Assembly (NCBI GenBank): GCA_016194455.1
Contig: JACQBN010000028.1
Span: forward strand, 1-50,183
DNA: 50,183 bases
Source of the DNA: Candidatus Kaiserbacteria bacterium
Lineage (GTDB): Bacteria; Patescibacteriota; Minisyncoccia; Phycocordibacterales; Phycocordibacteraceae
Direction of reading: 5' to 3'
The notes beneath the pieces are model-generated. The model did no database searches. It saw only the letters and a list, made by a program, of their open reading frames with translations, and was not told the origin of the DNA. The stretch's first letter is position 1. Each line of letters starts with the position of its first letter. Position numbers and translations under genes: made by a program. Shown piece by piece: positions 38,192 through 46,903 of the stretch.

Positions 38192-38872
38192 ATGGCACTC
38201 TCGGATCGGAAGATATTGGCAGAGAAGAAACGCGGGAATATCGTCATCGATCCCTTCAAGCGGGAGAACCTCGCAACCTCAAGCTATGACGTCACTTTGG
38301 GAGAATGGTACTTCCGCGAGCAGCGGCCCGACCGCTTCCGCAATCTCTACAATATCTACAGCAAGCGCGACACGGATCTCGTCTGGAACACGAAGCCAAA
38401 ACGCGCGGAGCCGGCCGCGAAGGTGCTCGGGCACCTCAACTTCCTCTGGGACGGCATCAGCCCGCGGGATCAGATCATTCTGCTTGAGCCCGGCGAGACG
38501 GTACTCGCGCATACCAACGAATTCATCGGCGGCAGAAACTCGATCACCACGATGATGAAAGCGCGGAGCTCGCTCGGGCGTAACTTCATTTCTGTCTGCA
38601 AGTGCGCGGGCTGGGGCGATGTCGGCTACACCAACCGTTGGACGATGGAGATCACGAACCAGTCGCGCCACTACATCATCCCGCTCGTGGTCGGGCGGCG
38701 CATCGCGCAGATGGTCTTTTTTGAAACAGGGCCGATCCTCAAAAATAATTACGCGAAGTCTGGCAAATATCAGAGCACGGATTCGGTGCGCGATTTGAAG
38801 AAAAACTGGAAGCCCTCTCTCATGCTCCCGCGCCTCTGGGCCGACAGGGATATTAAAAAGAAAAAGAAGTAG
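38192..38872 (+). CDS. dcd: dCTP deaminase / dUTPase family
   Basis: GETVLAHTNEFIGGRNSITTMMKARSSLGRN; GYTNRWTMEITN. Confidence 0.85.
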   Translation: MALSDRKILAEKKRGNIVIDPFKRENLATSSYDVTLGEWYFREQRPDRFRNLYNIYSKRDTDLVWNTKPKRAEPAAKVLGHLNFLWDGISPRDQIILLEPGETVLAHTNEFIGGRNSITTMMKARSSLGRNFISVCKCAGWGDVGYTNRWTMEITNQSRHYIIPLVVGRRIAQMVFFETGPILKNNYAKSGKYQSTDSVRDLKKNWKPSLMLPRLWADRDIKKKKK

Positions 38873-38881
38873 CGAGATGCG

Positions 38882-39301
38882 CTACTTCACGTCCACGCCC
38901 ATCGAGCGGGCGGTGCCGGAGATCAGGCGTTCGGCGGCCTCGGGAGAACCGGCGTTGAGGTCCGGCATCTTCTCCTTGACGATTTCGGCCACCTGTTTCT
39001 TGGTGATGGAGCCAGCCTTCTCGGTGGGGGTCGCGCCCGAGCCCTTCTCGAGGCCCGCGGCCTTGAGGATGAGGCGCGAGGCGGGCGAGGTCTTGAGAAC
39101 AAAGGTGAAGCTGCGGTCGTCATAGACCGAGAGATCCACCGGGATGATGGTGCCCATTTTATCTTTGGTCTGTTCGTTGAACTGTGAGACAAACTGCCCG
39201 ATGTTCACGCCTGCAGGGCCAAGTACAGTGCCCACCGGCGGCGCGGGCGTCGCTTTGCCTCCCGGGATCTGTAGTTTTATTTTCTTAACGACAGTAGCCA
39301 T
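38882..39301 (-). CDS. rplK: 50S ribosomal protein L11
   Basis: [37 protein letters not shown]. Confidence 0.97.
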   Translation of the reverse strand: MATVVKKIKLQIPGGKATPAPPVGTVLGPAGVNIGQFVSQFNEQTKDKMGTIIPVDLSVYDDRSFTFVLKTSPASRLILKAAGLEKGSGATPTEKAGSITKKQVAEIVKEKMPDLNAGSPEAAERLISGTARSMGVDVK

Positions 39302-39319
39302 GGTCGGAGGGACTCTATC

Positions 39320-39979
39320 TTATAATTTCCTGATTTGCAAAAAGTCGAGCTCGACCGGCGTCTCGCGGCCGAACATAGAGACAAGCACCTTCACCTTCCC
39401 ACGGTCTTCGTCGATGTCGCCCACTTTCCCTTCCAGATCCTTGAAGGGGCCGTCGGAGATGACGACCGGGTCGCCCTTCACGAGGTCGATGCGGTGCTTG
39501 GGCGCATCGGCCTTCATCCGCTTCATCAGGGTCGCGACCTCTGCCTCATCCATCGGCACCGGCGTGTTGCCGCTCCCGACAAACCCCGTCACCCGGGGGG
39601 TGTTGCGCACCACGAACCAAGAGTCATCGTCTACCAACATCTTGACCAAGATGTAGCCGGGGTAGATCTTCTCCTCCTCGGTGACGCGTTTGTTTCCCTT
39701 CACCCGTATCTTCTTCTCGGTGGGGACCATGACGTCAAATATCTTCCCCTCCATGCCCAAGGACTCAATGCGCTGCTTCAAGTTACGCTCGACGGCGTTC
39801 TCGTAGCCCGCGTAGGTGTGGATGGCGTACCAGCGCGCGTCCTCCGGCTTCTGCATCGTTTCGTCGCGCAGCTGTTTGGGAAGCGCGGGCGCAATATCCG
39901 CCATCCCCGCATCTTCAGGAAGGTCTTCCATTTCGTCCGTATCCACGGATGCGCTGTTCTGGGGAGTTGTTTCGTCCAT
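39320..39979 (-). CDS. nusG: Transcription antitermination protein NusG
   Basis: ARWYAIHTYAGYENAVERNLKQRI; YPGYILVKM; VRNTPRVTGFVG. Confidence 0.96.
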   Translation of the reverse strand: MDETTPQNSASVDTDEMEDLPEDAGMADIAPALPKQLRDETMQKPEDARWYAIHTYAGYENAVERNLKQRIESLGMEGKIFDVMVPTEKKIRVKGNKRVTEEEKIYPGYILVKMLVDDDSWFVVRNTPRVTGFVGSGNTPVPMDEAEVATLMKRMKADAPKHRIDLVKGDPVVISDGPFKDLEGKVGDIDEDRGKVKVLVSMFGRETPVELDFLQIRKL

Positions 39980-39988
39980 AGAAGAAGA

Positions 39989-40171
39989 TTAGCCGCCGAT
40001 AATTACACTCACGCCGGTGCGCAAGAGGTAGTCCAGCACGCCGATGAAGAGCGCGACGAGGAGCGCGATGAGGATCACGACGAGTGTGTGTGCGATCGCG
40101 GTGCGATTCGTGGGCCACACGATGTGGTGGAACTCTTCACGAACGTGCTTGAGGTAGGTGGTGAGTTGCAT
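39989..40171 (-). CDS. secE: Preprotein translocase subunit SecE
   Basis: YLKHVREEFHHIVWPTNRTAIAHTLVVILIALLVALFIGVLDYLL; upstream of nusG. Confidence 0.9.
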   Translation of the reverse strand: MQLTTYLKHVREEFHHIVWPTNRTAIAHTLVVILIALLVALFIGVLDYLLRTGVSVIIGG

Positions 40172-40297
40172 AGTAGCGGCGTTGCCAAATAAAAAAGCCC
40201 TGCGGGCCCCAATAGCGACCATGATAGTACGGGGCTCAAAATGCGTCAATAGGTATAAAAAGCCCCGGAGCTTTCACTTCGGGGGTTGGTGTTGATA

Positions 40298-40693
40298 TCA
40301 AGTTTTTGATTTTCCTTTCCGGCGTCGTGCCTCGCGTCTTTTTGCAAGTTTTTCTTCACGCATTTCTGCAAAGACGCTTTCGGCCGTCACCGGCGGGAAC
40401 TTCTGCCGTGGCGGTTCGTCGACGAGCGCGGACTTCGCGAGATCCTCGTGGGGGCACGCGGCACTGAACTTCGTGCGGACGGCAGGTCGCAGGTCGCCGC
40501 ACTTACGAGCGACCTTGATCTCCTGCGCCGTTTCCTCCCAATCAGCGCGGGAGTGAGAGGTGTCGATGAGCGCGTGATACGCCCAGTCTCTTCTCTTCAC
40601 TTCCTCGTCGACGCCGACGAGCGTCCTGCCGAGCGTTTGAAGCGCGTCTGCACGTTTTTGTGCATCCGCACTTGCGTTGATGATGTCAACCAT
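40298..40693 (-). CDS. Hypothetical protein
   Basis: 131 aa; upstream rc TTGACA-16-TATCAT promoter. Confidence 0.55.
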   Translation of the reverse strand: MVDIINASADAQKRADALQTLGRTLVGVDEEVKRRDWAYHALIDTSHSRADWEETAQEIKVARKCGDLRPAVRTKFSAACPHEDLAKSALVDEPPRQKFPPVTAESVFAEMREEKLAKRREARRRKGKSKT

Positions 40694-40836
40694 TTTGCAC
40701 CTACTGGAAAAACAAGGTCAGCGAATGCCGACCTGATGTCTGTTGGCTATGATACAGGATACGGCCAGTTTGTCAAGTGGCTGAAAAGAAAGCCCCCACG
40801 GCACGTGCCGTGGGGGTGTTTCGAAATGGAACAACG

Positions 40837-41832
40837 TTAGCGCTTCTTTTTCTTCCCGTGCGGAGCGGGCTTGGAGCCCACAGCGCCCTTCGGGGACGTC
40901 CCGAGGCGTGCTTCGCGACGCGCTTGCCTTGCGGCTTCAATTTGTTTGCGCGTCTGCTTTGGGCGCTCGAGAGGAACACGATATGTTGTCCCTTGATGCT
41001 CCCAAACGAGCAGGCCGGAGTTTTCCGACTTAACAAAGCCGTAGCCGCGGACAAGATCGAGAATCCGAGGCTGTACGATTTTTAGGAACCGCTTTGAAAC
41101 AGCGGGGCCGAAGAGTCCAGCCTTGTTTGCAGCGAAGAGTGCGTCAAACGCCTTGGCACCGCCATCCACGTCTCCCTCAAAGAGGGAAATAAGCTGGTGA
41201 TATCCAGCTTGGCGAGCTGCGTCCGCCCGGTCGCCGGTGAGAGCGACGAGGAAGAGCGCTTCGTTGAGCTGGATTGCACGCACGACCTCGTCCACACGCT
41301 CGGGCGCGACATCAAAGGGTTTGATGTCGTCGATCGCGGCGCTCAAACCATGCAGCGTATTGTCCTCGGTGAGGACGACGATTTCATCGCCGGGATGCAT
41401 GCGGTAGAGAAACCGATGCGATCCGACGACGCGGCCGCGTTCGATTTGTTCTGGCATTCCGGCATGCACATATACTCCTTGGAGTGAATGCGCCGGTGAG
41501 TCCTTCACCCCAGTGTCAATGAGGACGTAAAAGGCGTCATCAGTGGACACATGTACGCCGAAGATTCGAAACGGGTTTTCCCAGAGGGAGGCAGAAAACA
41601 CGAAGCCCTCCTCTGCCTCGAACGCTTCCTTACAGACGACGATCTGTCGCCCGTGACCGAAGTCAACGTAGTATTCCTTTTCCGCCCCTGCTTGTGACAC
41701 GGGCATCCCTTCGGACACCTCGATGGAATTCGCGCGGAAGCAATTGTCATGCGCCGGTATGGTGGTATCGGTGTTCATTTCACTCTCCTGCATTGGTAGA
41801 GGACGTCGGCACCATGCCGAGCCCTGGGACAT
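40837..41832 (-). CDS. Hypothetical protein (start may be internal, e.g. MNTDTTIPAHDN)
   Basis: Long ORF with its own promoter at 41846-41873. Confidence 0.6.
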   Translation of the reverse strand: MSQGSAWCRRPLPMQESEMNTDTTIPAHDNCFRANSIEVSEGMPVSQAGAEKEYYVDFGHGRQIVVCKEAFEAEEGFVFSASLWENPFRIFGVHVSTDDAFYVLIDTGVKDSPAHSLQGVYVHAGMPEQIERGRVVGSHRFLYRMHPGDEIVVLTEDNTLHGLSAAIDDIKPFDVAPERVDEVVRAIQLNEALFLVALTGDRADAARQAGYHQLISLFEGDVDGGAKAFDALFAANKAGLFGPAVSKRFLKIVQPRILDLVRGYGFVKSENSGLLVWEHQGTTYRVPLERPKQTRKQIEAARQARREARLGTSPKGAVGSKPAPHGKKKKR

Positions 41833-41845
41833 CTGTCCGCGAAGT

Positions 41846-41885
41846 ATAATACACGAACGGGCTACTTTGTCAAGTAGCCCGTTCG
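41846..41885 (-). promoter_or_regulatory. Promoter whose -35 box sits in the loop of a 14-bp palindrome
   Basis: rc CGAACGGGCTACTTGACAAAGTAGCCCGTTCG then TATTAT; -35 41868-41873, -10 41846-41851, 16-nt spacer. Confidence 0.75.
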
Positions 41886-41905
41886 CCCCTTATTTCCTTG
41901 CTCGT

Positions 41906-42706
41906 TTAGCGGATTTCGTAGGTGATGGAGACTGAAGCACTGTAGGTGTTCTCACCGGCGGGAACCTGGGGAGGAACCGCCGCTCCCCTGCTATCGGCAG
42001 AAGCACCATAGAGGACAGGATATGGGTAGCCGCCCGAGGACTCGCTGAAGTTGACTATCTTGCCGAGCGTAACGCCAAGCTGTTTCGCGAGTACGAGTGC
42101 TTCTTGCTTCGCGTTCGTGATGGCGTCGGCGCGCGCGGCGTCCGAGCCGGCGTTGGCATTATCGAGCGCGAAGTCAGGGCCGGATACGTTTTGTACCTCA
42201 AGCTTCCCGACGCCCGCGAGGAAGGCGCCTACCTTGGTGAGATCGCGAAGTGTGACTTGGATCGTCTCGGAAACTTGGTAGCCGATAACTTTGGGCGTGC
42301 CGCCATAGACCGGGCAGAGCGCGCCCGCGGGGCACGGGGCCGGGTAGGAATACTGCGGAGAGATATTGTAGGAAAGCGTCTTCACGTCCTTGTCCGCAAC
42401 ACCCTGGCTCGTGACGAAAGTGAGCGCGGCGTTGGCCTGCTTAGTGGTCGCTGCCTGCGCATCTCCCACCGTCGCCGCGCTGTTCTCCACCGAGAAGGTG
42501 ATGTGCGCGATGTCGGGCGCCAGAGTTGCGTGGCCGTCGCCGGTCACGGTGATGGTGTCGGTCGCGGGGCTTACCGGCCGGCCGAAGTTCTCGGCGAGGC
42601 TCGCTGTCTCCATGAAGAGGAAGAGTGCGAGGATGGCGAGAACTCCAACGAGTGCGATGCGCACACCGCCATTGCCGAGCACGTCATGCAGAAAGTCGTT
42701 GTTCAT
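41906..42706 (-). CDS. SIMPL domain (DUF541) protein
   Basis: ITVTGDGHATLAPDIAHITFSVE; TNAKQEALVLAKQLGVTLGKIVNFSE. Confidence 0.9.
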   Translation of the reverse strand: MNNDFLHDVLGNGGVRIALVGVLAILALFLFMETASLAENFGRPVSPATDTITVTGDGHATLAPDIAHITFSVENSAATVGDAQAATTKQANAALTFVTSQGVADKDVKTLSYNISPQYSYPAPCPAGALCPVYGGTPKVIGYQVSETIQVTLRDLTKVGAFLAGVGKLEVQNVSGPDFALDNANAGSDAARADAITNAKQEALVLAKQLGVTLGKIVNFSESSGGYPYPVLYGASADSRGAAVPPQVPAGENTYSASVSITYEIR

Positions 42707-42721
42707 AAAATAAATAAACTA

Positions 42722-43366
42722 CTAATCGCCTTGTAAGGTCGCGAGAAGAACTCGGAGCGCCGCGTTCGCCGGGAGCCCGCTCACCTTGAGCCCTGGGTCC
42801 GTCCAGTTCGCGACGCCCTGATCCACTGCATCAAAGCGTAGCACGTCCTGCCCGCGGGAAAGATAGTATGCCGTGTCGACAACGCCCTCGAAGCGTCCGA
42901 TTGCCGCGACGGTGAAGCGGTGGGTGCCAAGCGTCGTGGAGGTGAAGGCGGTGGCGGGCAAGGGCGCGCCCGAGGCCATTCCGAGTGCGGTCTCCTGGAT
43001 GACGGCGAGCGCGGTCGAGGAAGCATCAAGCAGATAGCGACGAATGATAATCTCCGACGGAGCGGTTAAGGAGGCCACGGTCGCCGCGTACGCGGCGACC
43101 GTGGCAGCGTCCGGGGAGGCTGTTGCAGCGAATCCTGCTGGGAGCGCAAACGCGATGGCGGCGTCTGCGAGCGAGACGTTCGGCGCTGGGCACGCCGGGA
43201 AGTCGCAGGTGGTGCCGACCCGCGCGACTGCGGTGCCGTCTGGGCAGACCTTCGCATCCACGGGGCAGGCGATCGGGCGCGAGGGATGCTCTACCGCATT
43301 GCGATACGCGAATCCGCCGAGGCCCACCACGAGGATGAGCACGACACCGATCAACAAACTCTTCAT
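42722..43366 (-). CDS. Exported/membrane-anchored hypothetical protein
   Basis: MKSLLIGVVLILVVGLGGFAYRN signal anchor. Confidence 0.6.
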   Translation of the reverse strand: MKSLLIGVVLILVVGLGGFAYRNAVEHPSRPIACPVDAKVCPDGTAVARVGTTCDFPACPAPNVSLADAAIAFALPAGFAATASPDAATVAAYAATVASLTAPSEIIIRRYLLDASSTALAVIQETALGMASGAPLPATAFTSTTLGTHRFTVAAIGRFEGVVDTAYYLSRGQDVLRFDAVDQGVANWTDPGLKVSGLPANAALRVLLATLQGD

Positions 43367-43380
43367 CAGGGACAGAATAG

Positions 43381-43417
43381 CACGCCACCACATCAACCTG
43401 GTTGATGTGGTGGCGTG
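43381..43417. repeat. 37-nt near-perfect palindrome upstream of 42722..43366
   Basis: CACGCCACCACATCAACCTGGTTGATGTGGTGGCGTG (17 bp + 3-nt loop). Confidence 0.85.
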
Positions 43418-43456
43418 CGTTTTAAATAAAAAGCGGCTCGTGCGAGCCGCCACTGT

Positions 43457-44026
43457 CTACTGCGCTCCACCAAGACGGAACTCTTTCTCGGCAACATACG
43501 AGCTTCCTTCGACCCGGAAGAGCGTCAGCGCGTCCAGCTGCACTCCCTCGAAGCGCGGAGACCTTTCGCGCGTAACGAAGCGATCGACGCTCTCCGCCTT
43601 CTCGTGCGAGAGATGCCGCGCGACGCTCACGTGCGGATGGAAGGAGCCGCCGACACGCGCGGCAACTCTTGAGTCCGGCAGCCTCCCGATCCGAGCGGTG
43701 AGCATGTCAGCGAAAAGCTCTAGCTGCGGGTCATACATCACGTCGAGATAGAGCGTCTGGTCTTCAGGATTATCCCAGAACCGGCCGAAGCCGTACACGG
43801 TGAGGTTAAACGATCCGAAGAGCTGGAGCAACTCCCGCACCGACTCGCCCACTGCCCCAACACTTCGAGCGTAGAAGGGCGGCACGATGGTGAGGTGTGC
43901 GCGCACGCGCTTGGAGAGCGCCGGCACGCCGCACTCTTTTTCAAGGCGTTTCGTAAGCACTTCGTAGTACGTCTCGACTTCCCCCTGCGGGATAAACCCG
44001 AGAAAGAATTGTTGTTGGCTGGTCAT
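43457..44026 (-). CDS. 2H phosphoesterase / 2'-5' RNA ligase-like protein
   Basis: Motifs HLTIVPPF and HPHVSVAR. Confidence 0.75.
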   Translation of the reverse strand: MTSQQQFFLGFIPQGEVETYYEVLTKRLEKECGVPALSKRVRAHLTIVPPFYARSVGAVGESVRELLQLFGSFNLTVYGFGRFWDNPEDQTLYLDVMYDPQLELFADMLTARIGRLPDSRVAARVGGSFHPHVSVARHLSHEKAESVDRFVTRERSPRFEGVQLDALTLFRVEGSSYVAEKEFRLGGAQ

Positions 44027-44113
44027 GGTTCCTCTCTTTCTACCGAACAAGAAAGCATATATTGCTCCGATGTGCAAATAAAAAAGCCGCGGGATTTCTC
44101 CCGCGGCAGTATC

Positions 44114-44680
44114 TCATCGCAATTGACTGAGCGTTCTTGCCGCAACGACGGATGCCGGAGGAACCGCGGCGAGCTTCGGGCTCGGCGCAGGCGACGCGGC
44201 CTTCGCGGCTCCCGCAGTAGCTCGGTCGAAGTTGAAGCCGGCTTTCTGACCCAGCTGTTCGAGGAGTGGCCAGAGTTGACCCCAATAGGGACTTTCTTTC
44301 AATTGTTCGAAGAGCGCGTCAGATTCAGCAATTGTTCGAGCGCCGGAGTGGAGAAAGTTTCCTTCCCCGCCGCCAAACCCGAAAACTCTCCAGTCTTTCG
44401 CACGGCCCATCGCTTCGGCCCTAAGCACCCGAAGAGCTTCTAGCTGCGATGCCACCGGGAGCCTACCGATCTCTTTCAGTTTGTTCACGAGAGCTTCGGT
44501 CTCAATTTTCGCAAGAGCCTGCTGATGAGTCTCGTCAATAGTTTTTGCTTTTACCGTGTGCTCGGCGGGCCTTAGGATGTAACTGCCAAGAAAGGCGATG
44601 AACTTGAGAGCGACAAAACCGAGGATGAGGTAGCCAACGATGGGCCCCGCAGCTTGCAGGAAATTTAGCACTTGAGTCAT
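44114..44680 (-). CDS. Membrane-anchored coiled-coil hypothetical
   Basis: TM helix then charged helical region; upstream rc TTGACT-16-TATACT. Confidence 0.55.
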   Translation of the reverse strand: MTQVLNFLQAAGPIVGYLILGFVALKFIAFLGSYILRPAEHTVKAKTIDETHQQALAKIETEALVNKLKEIGRLPVASQLEALRVLRAEAMGRAKDWRVFGFGGGEGNFLHSGARTIAESDALFEQLKESPYWGQLWPLLEQLGQKAGFNFDRATAGAAKAASPAPSPKLAAVPPASVVAARTLSQLR

Positions 44681-44814
44681 AAGGAGTTCCTCCTGAAGAA
44701 GCGCGGGCCAAGGGCGGGCGCAGGGTTGTTCCGAACTAAGTATACTAAACGCACAAAAGAAGTCAATAGGCGCGGTGCGGTAAGAAAACAGGCGGCCGGA
44801 GGCCGCCTGTGGAT

Positions 44815-45414
44815 TTAGTTTTGAGTTCCCGTAAGCGTGAAGTGCTCGTCCTCCCTGTAGAAGGGCGGGCGCCCATCGAGAGGAGTAGTGTGCCGATAGA
44901 GAATGACCTGGTCCGCCACCGTAGTGAGGAGCGGGGCACCTTCGTCGCTCTCGAAGAGCTCGCCGGCTCGCGCGGTCTGTCGGCTTGTGAGGTATCGAGC
45001 GATGCCGATGTACGGGATGTAGACCGTGGGCATCAGTATTGGCTTGCGCGTTTCCTCTTCAGCAAGAGCGGTGAGCTCTCGGGCAAACGCTTCCAGCCGG
45101 GTGTGGGCGAGCGCCGGCAGATAGAGGATCTGACTTTCCGGGTTTTCGCTGAACCAGCCGAACCCGCTGAAAGTGAGTTCGAAAGGCTCGGTCTCGCGGC
45201 AGGAGCGGCTCACCTTGGATATCAAGTGCAAAAGCCGGCGAGTGTCGATGCTGTTGAAGGGCTGCACCAGCGGGAGATGCGGGGGCGAGCGTTTCAGGAT
45301 AAGCGGGATGCTGCATTCATCCTCGAGCCGCGACGCGATGCGGTCGACGTAGGCGTTCACCTCCGGCCCCGGATCGAGCGCCAGGTAGTAATCCTTGTCT
45401 TGCTTGTGGGTCAT
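44815..45414 (-). CDS. Degenerate 2H-phosphoesterase-like paralogue
   Basis: Same layout as 43457..44026 (ECSIPLILKRSPPHLPLVQPF, FSGFGWFSENPESQILYLPAL) but without both HxT/S motifs. Confidence 0.6.
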   Translation of the reverse strand: MTHKQDKDYYLALDPGPEVNAYVDRIASRLEDECSIPLILKRSPPHLPLVQPFNSIDTRRLLHLISKVSRSCRETEPFELTFSGFGWFSENPESQILYLPALAHTRLEAFARELTALAEEETRKPILMPTVYIPYIGIARYLTSRQTARAGELFESDEGAPLLTTVADQVILYRHTTPLDGRPPFYREDEHFTLTGTQN

Positions 45415-45474
45415 GAGAACCTCCTTTTCCGGATGCTACTCTAGCATTAAAAACGTTTGGGCACAAATTTTATT

Positions 45475-45550
45475 TGGGGCGGCTATCGGGAATCGAACCC
45501 GAATTGAGAGCTCCACAAGCTCCAGTGTTAACCGTTACACCATAGCCGCC
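45475..45550 (-). tRNA. tRNA-His (GTG)
   Basis: rc GGCGGCTATGGTGTAACGGTTAACACTGGAGCTTGTGGAGCTCTCAATTCGGGTTCGATTCCCGATAGCCGCCCCA; anticodon GTG; encoded G-1, C73 and CCA. Confidence 0.93.
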
Positions 45551-45639
45551 ATGTTCACCCCGCTCGAACGGGGCACAGCTCGAGTTTGTTATAGCAGAAA
45601 GAGCCGCGAGCGCGAAGCCGCCGTGGTATCCTGCCCCAG

Positions 45640-46344
45640 ATGCCGGATGAACACGCGGACTTCGAAAAGCTTATTGAGTCTCTCAACGATGACGTGCTAC
45701 GCGCGTCATATGCGGCGCCCTTGGACGGTTATCGGCCAACCTTCATGCCGCGCCTCCTCGCCGGTTTCTTGATCGGCTGCGGCAATCTCGTCTACGGCCG
45801 CGCTCCCTCCTATCTCAAGTTCCGCGCGATAGAGATTATCGCGCGCGTGCCCTACCACTCCTGGGCCTCCGCCATCTTCACGCTTCTGACGCTCTTCTAC
45901 GCGGACGAGAAGCGGGCACTGCGGCTCTCCACGCTCTCGCGCTTTACGCGCTTCGCCGCGGAGAACGAGACGATGCACGTAGTGGTCGTCTCGGCGCTTG
46001 CCCTCAAGCACGCGCGCCCGGGTCTCCTGCGGCACACGATCGTGCCGGTGGTTTTCGCCTTCATCTACTTCTGGAAGTCGTATTTCATCTATCTCATCAA
46101 TCCGCGCTGGTCGCTCGAGACGAACTACCTTTTTGAACAGCATGCCTACGATCAGTATTCGCTTTTCCTCGCGGCGCACCAAGAGGAACTGAAACGCTCT
46201 CCAATCGAGAGCGAGTTCCTCGCCTGGTATGGCCGGCACCCACGGAGCGAGTATGAGTTCTTCCAATCAGTCAGGAACGACGAGCTCGTGCACCGCAATC
46301 GCTCGATCCACGAGCTGCGGATGCACGAGATGCGTGCAAGCTAA
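45640..46344 (+). CDS. Alternative-oxidase-like di-iron membrane protein
   Basis: FRAIEIIARVP, RFAAENETMHVVVV, YLINPRWSLETNYLFEQHAYDQYSLFL, VRNDELVHRNRSIHE align by eye with AOX helices (ENERMH, LEEEA, RADEAHHRDVNH). Confidence 0.8.
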   Translation: MPDEHADFEKLIESLNDDVLRASYAAPLDGYRPTFMPRLLAGFLIGCGNLVYGRAPSYLKFRAIEIIARVPYHSWASAIFTLLTLFYADEKRALRLSTLSRFTRFAAENETMHVVVVSALALKHARPGLLRHTIVPVVFAFIYFWKSYFIYLINPRWSLETNYLFEQHAYDQYSLFLAAHQEELKRSPIESEFLAWYGRHPRSEYEFFQSVRNDELVHRNRSIHELRMHEMRAS

Positions 46345-46874
46345 TAGCGGGGATTCTCCTCGGGGACACCTGCGAGATGGTTCGCGAGTCGCGCAAGCGC
46401 GAAGAGGAGTGAGGAGAGGCGGTTGAGATACGCGAGCGTGGGCGCATTGACATCGCGTACTCCCGCCTCCGCGAGCGCGACCACGCGGCGCTCCGCCCGG
46501 CGCGCGAGGGTTCGCGCGACGTCGAGGAGCGCGGAGAGTTCCGTCCCGCCGGCGATGGAGAAGCCCTTGAGTGCCGGGATCGCCTTCTCTACATTGTTGA
46601 TGACTTGCTCGAGACGCTCCATAGCTGCTGTGTTTACGCGTTTATCCGCGCCCGCGATCTCGGCCTGAATGATAAATAATTCCTCCTGCACCTGGCGCAG
46701 AATGGGGGCGATGCGCGCATTCTCTGCGGCGTACGCCTTCACGAAGCCGACGAAGGCGTTCAATTCGTCGAGGGCGCCTAAGGCCTCGGGCAGATCGGAG
46801 GATTTAGAAATGCGCTCTTTGGTGGAATCGAAGACCTTGGTGGTCCCCGCGTCCCCTTTGCCGGTGTAGAGCAT
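46341..46874 (-). CDS. ATP:cob(I)alamin adenosyltransferase, PduO type
   Basis: MLYTGKGDAGTTKVFDSTKERISKSSDLPEALGALDELNAFVG; GGTELSALLDVARTLARRAERRVVALAE. Confidence 0.93.
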   Translation of the reverse strand: MLYTGKGDAGTTKVFDSTKERISKSSDLPEALGALDELNAFVGFVKAYAAENARIAPILRQVQEELFIIQAEIAGADKRVNTAAMERLEQVINNVEKAIPALKGFSIAGGTELSALLDVARTLARRAERRVVALAEAGVRDVNAPTLAYLNRLSSLLFALARLANHLAGVPEENPRY

Positions 46875-46903
46875 GGGGCGAGTGTAGCATCGGACACGAT
46901 ATC

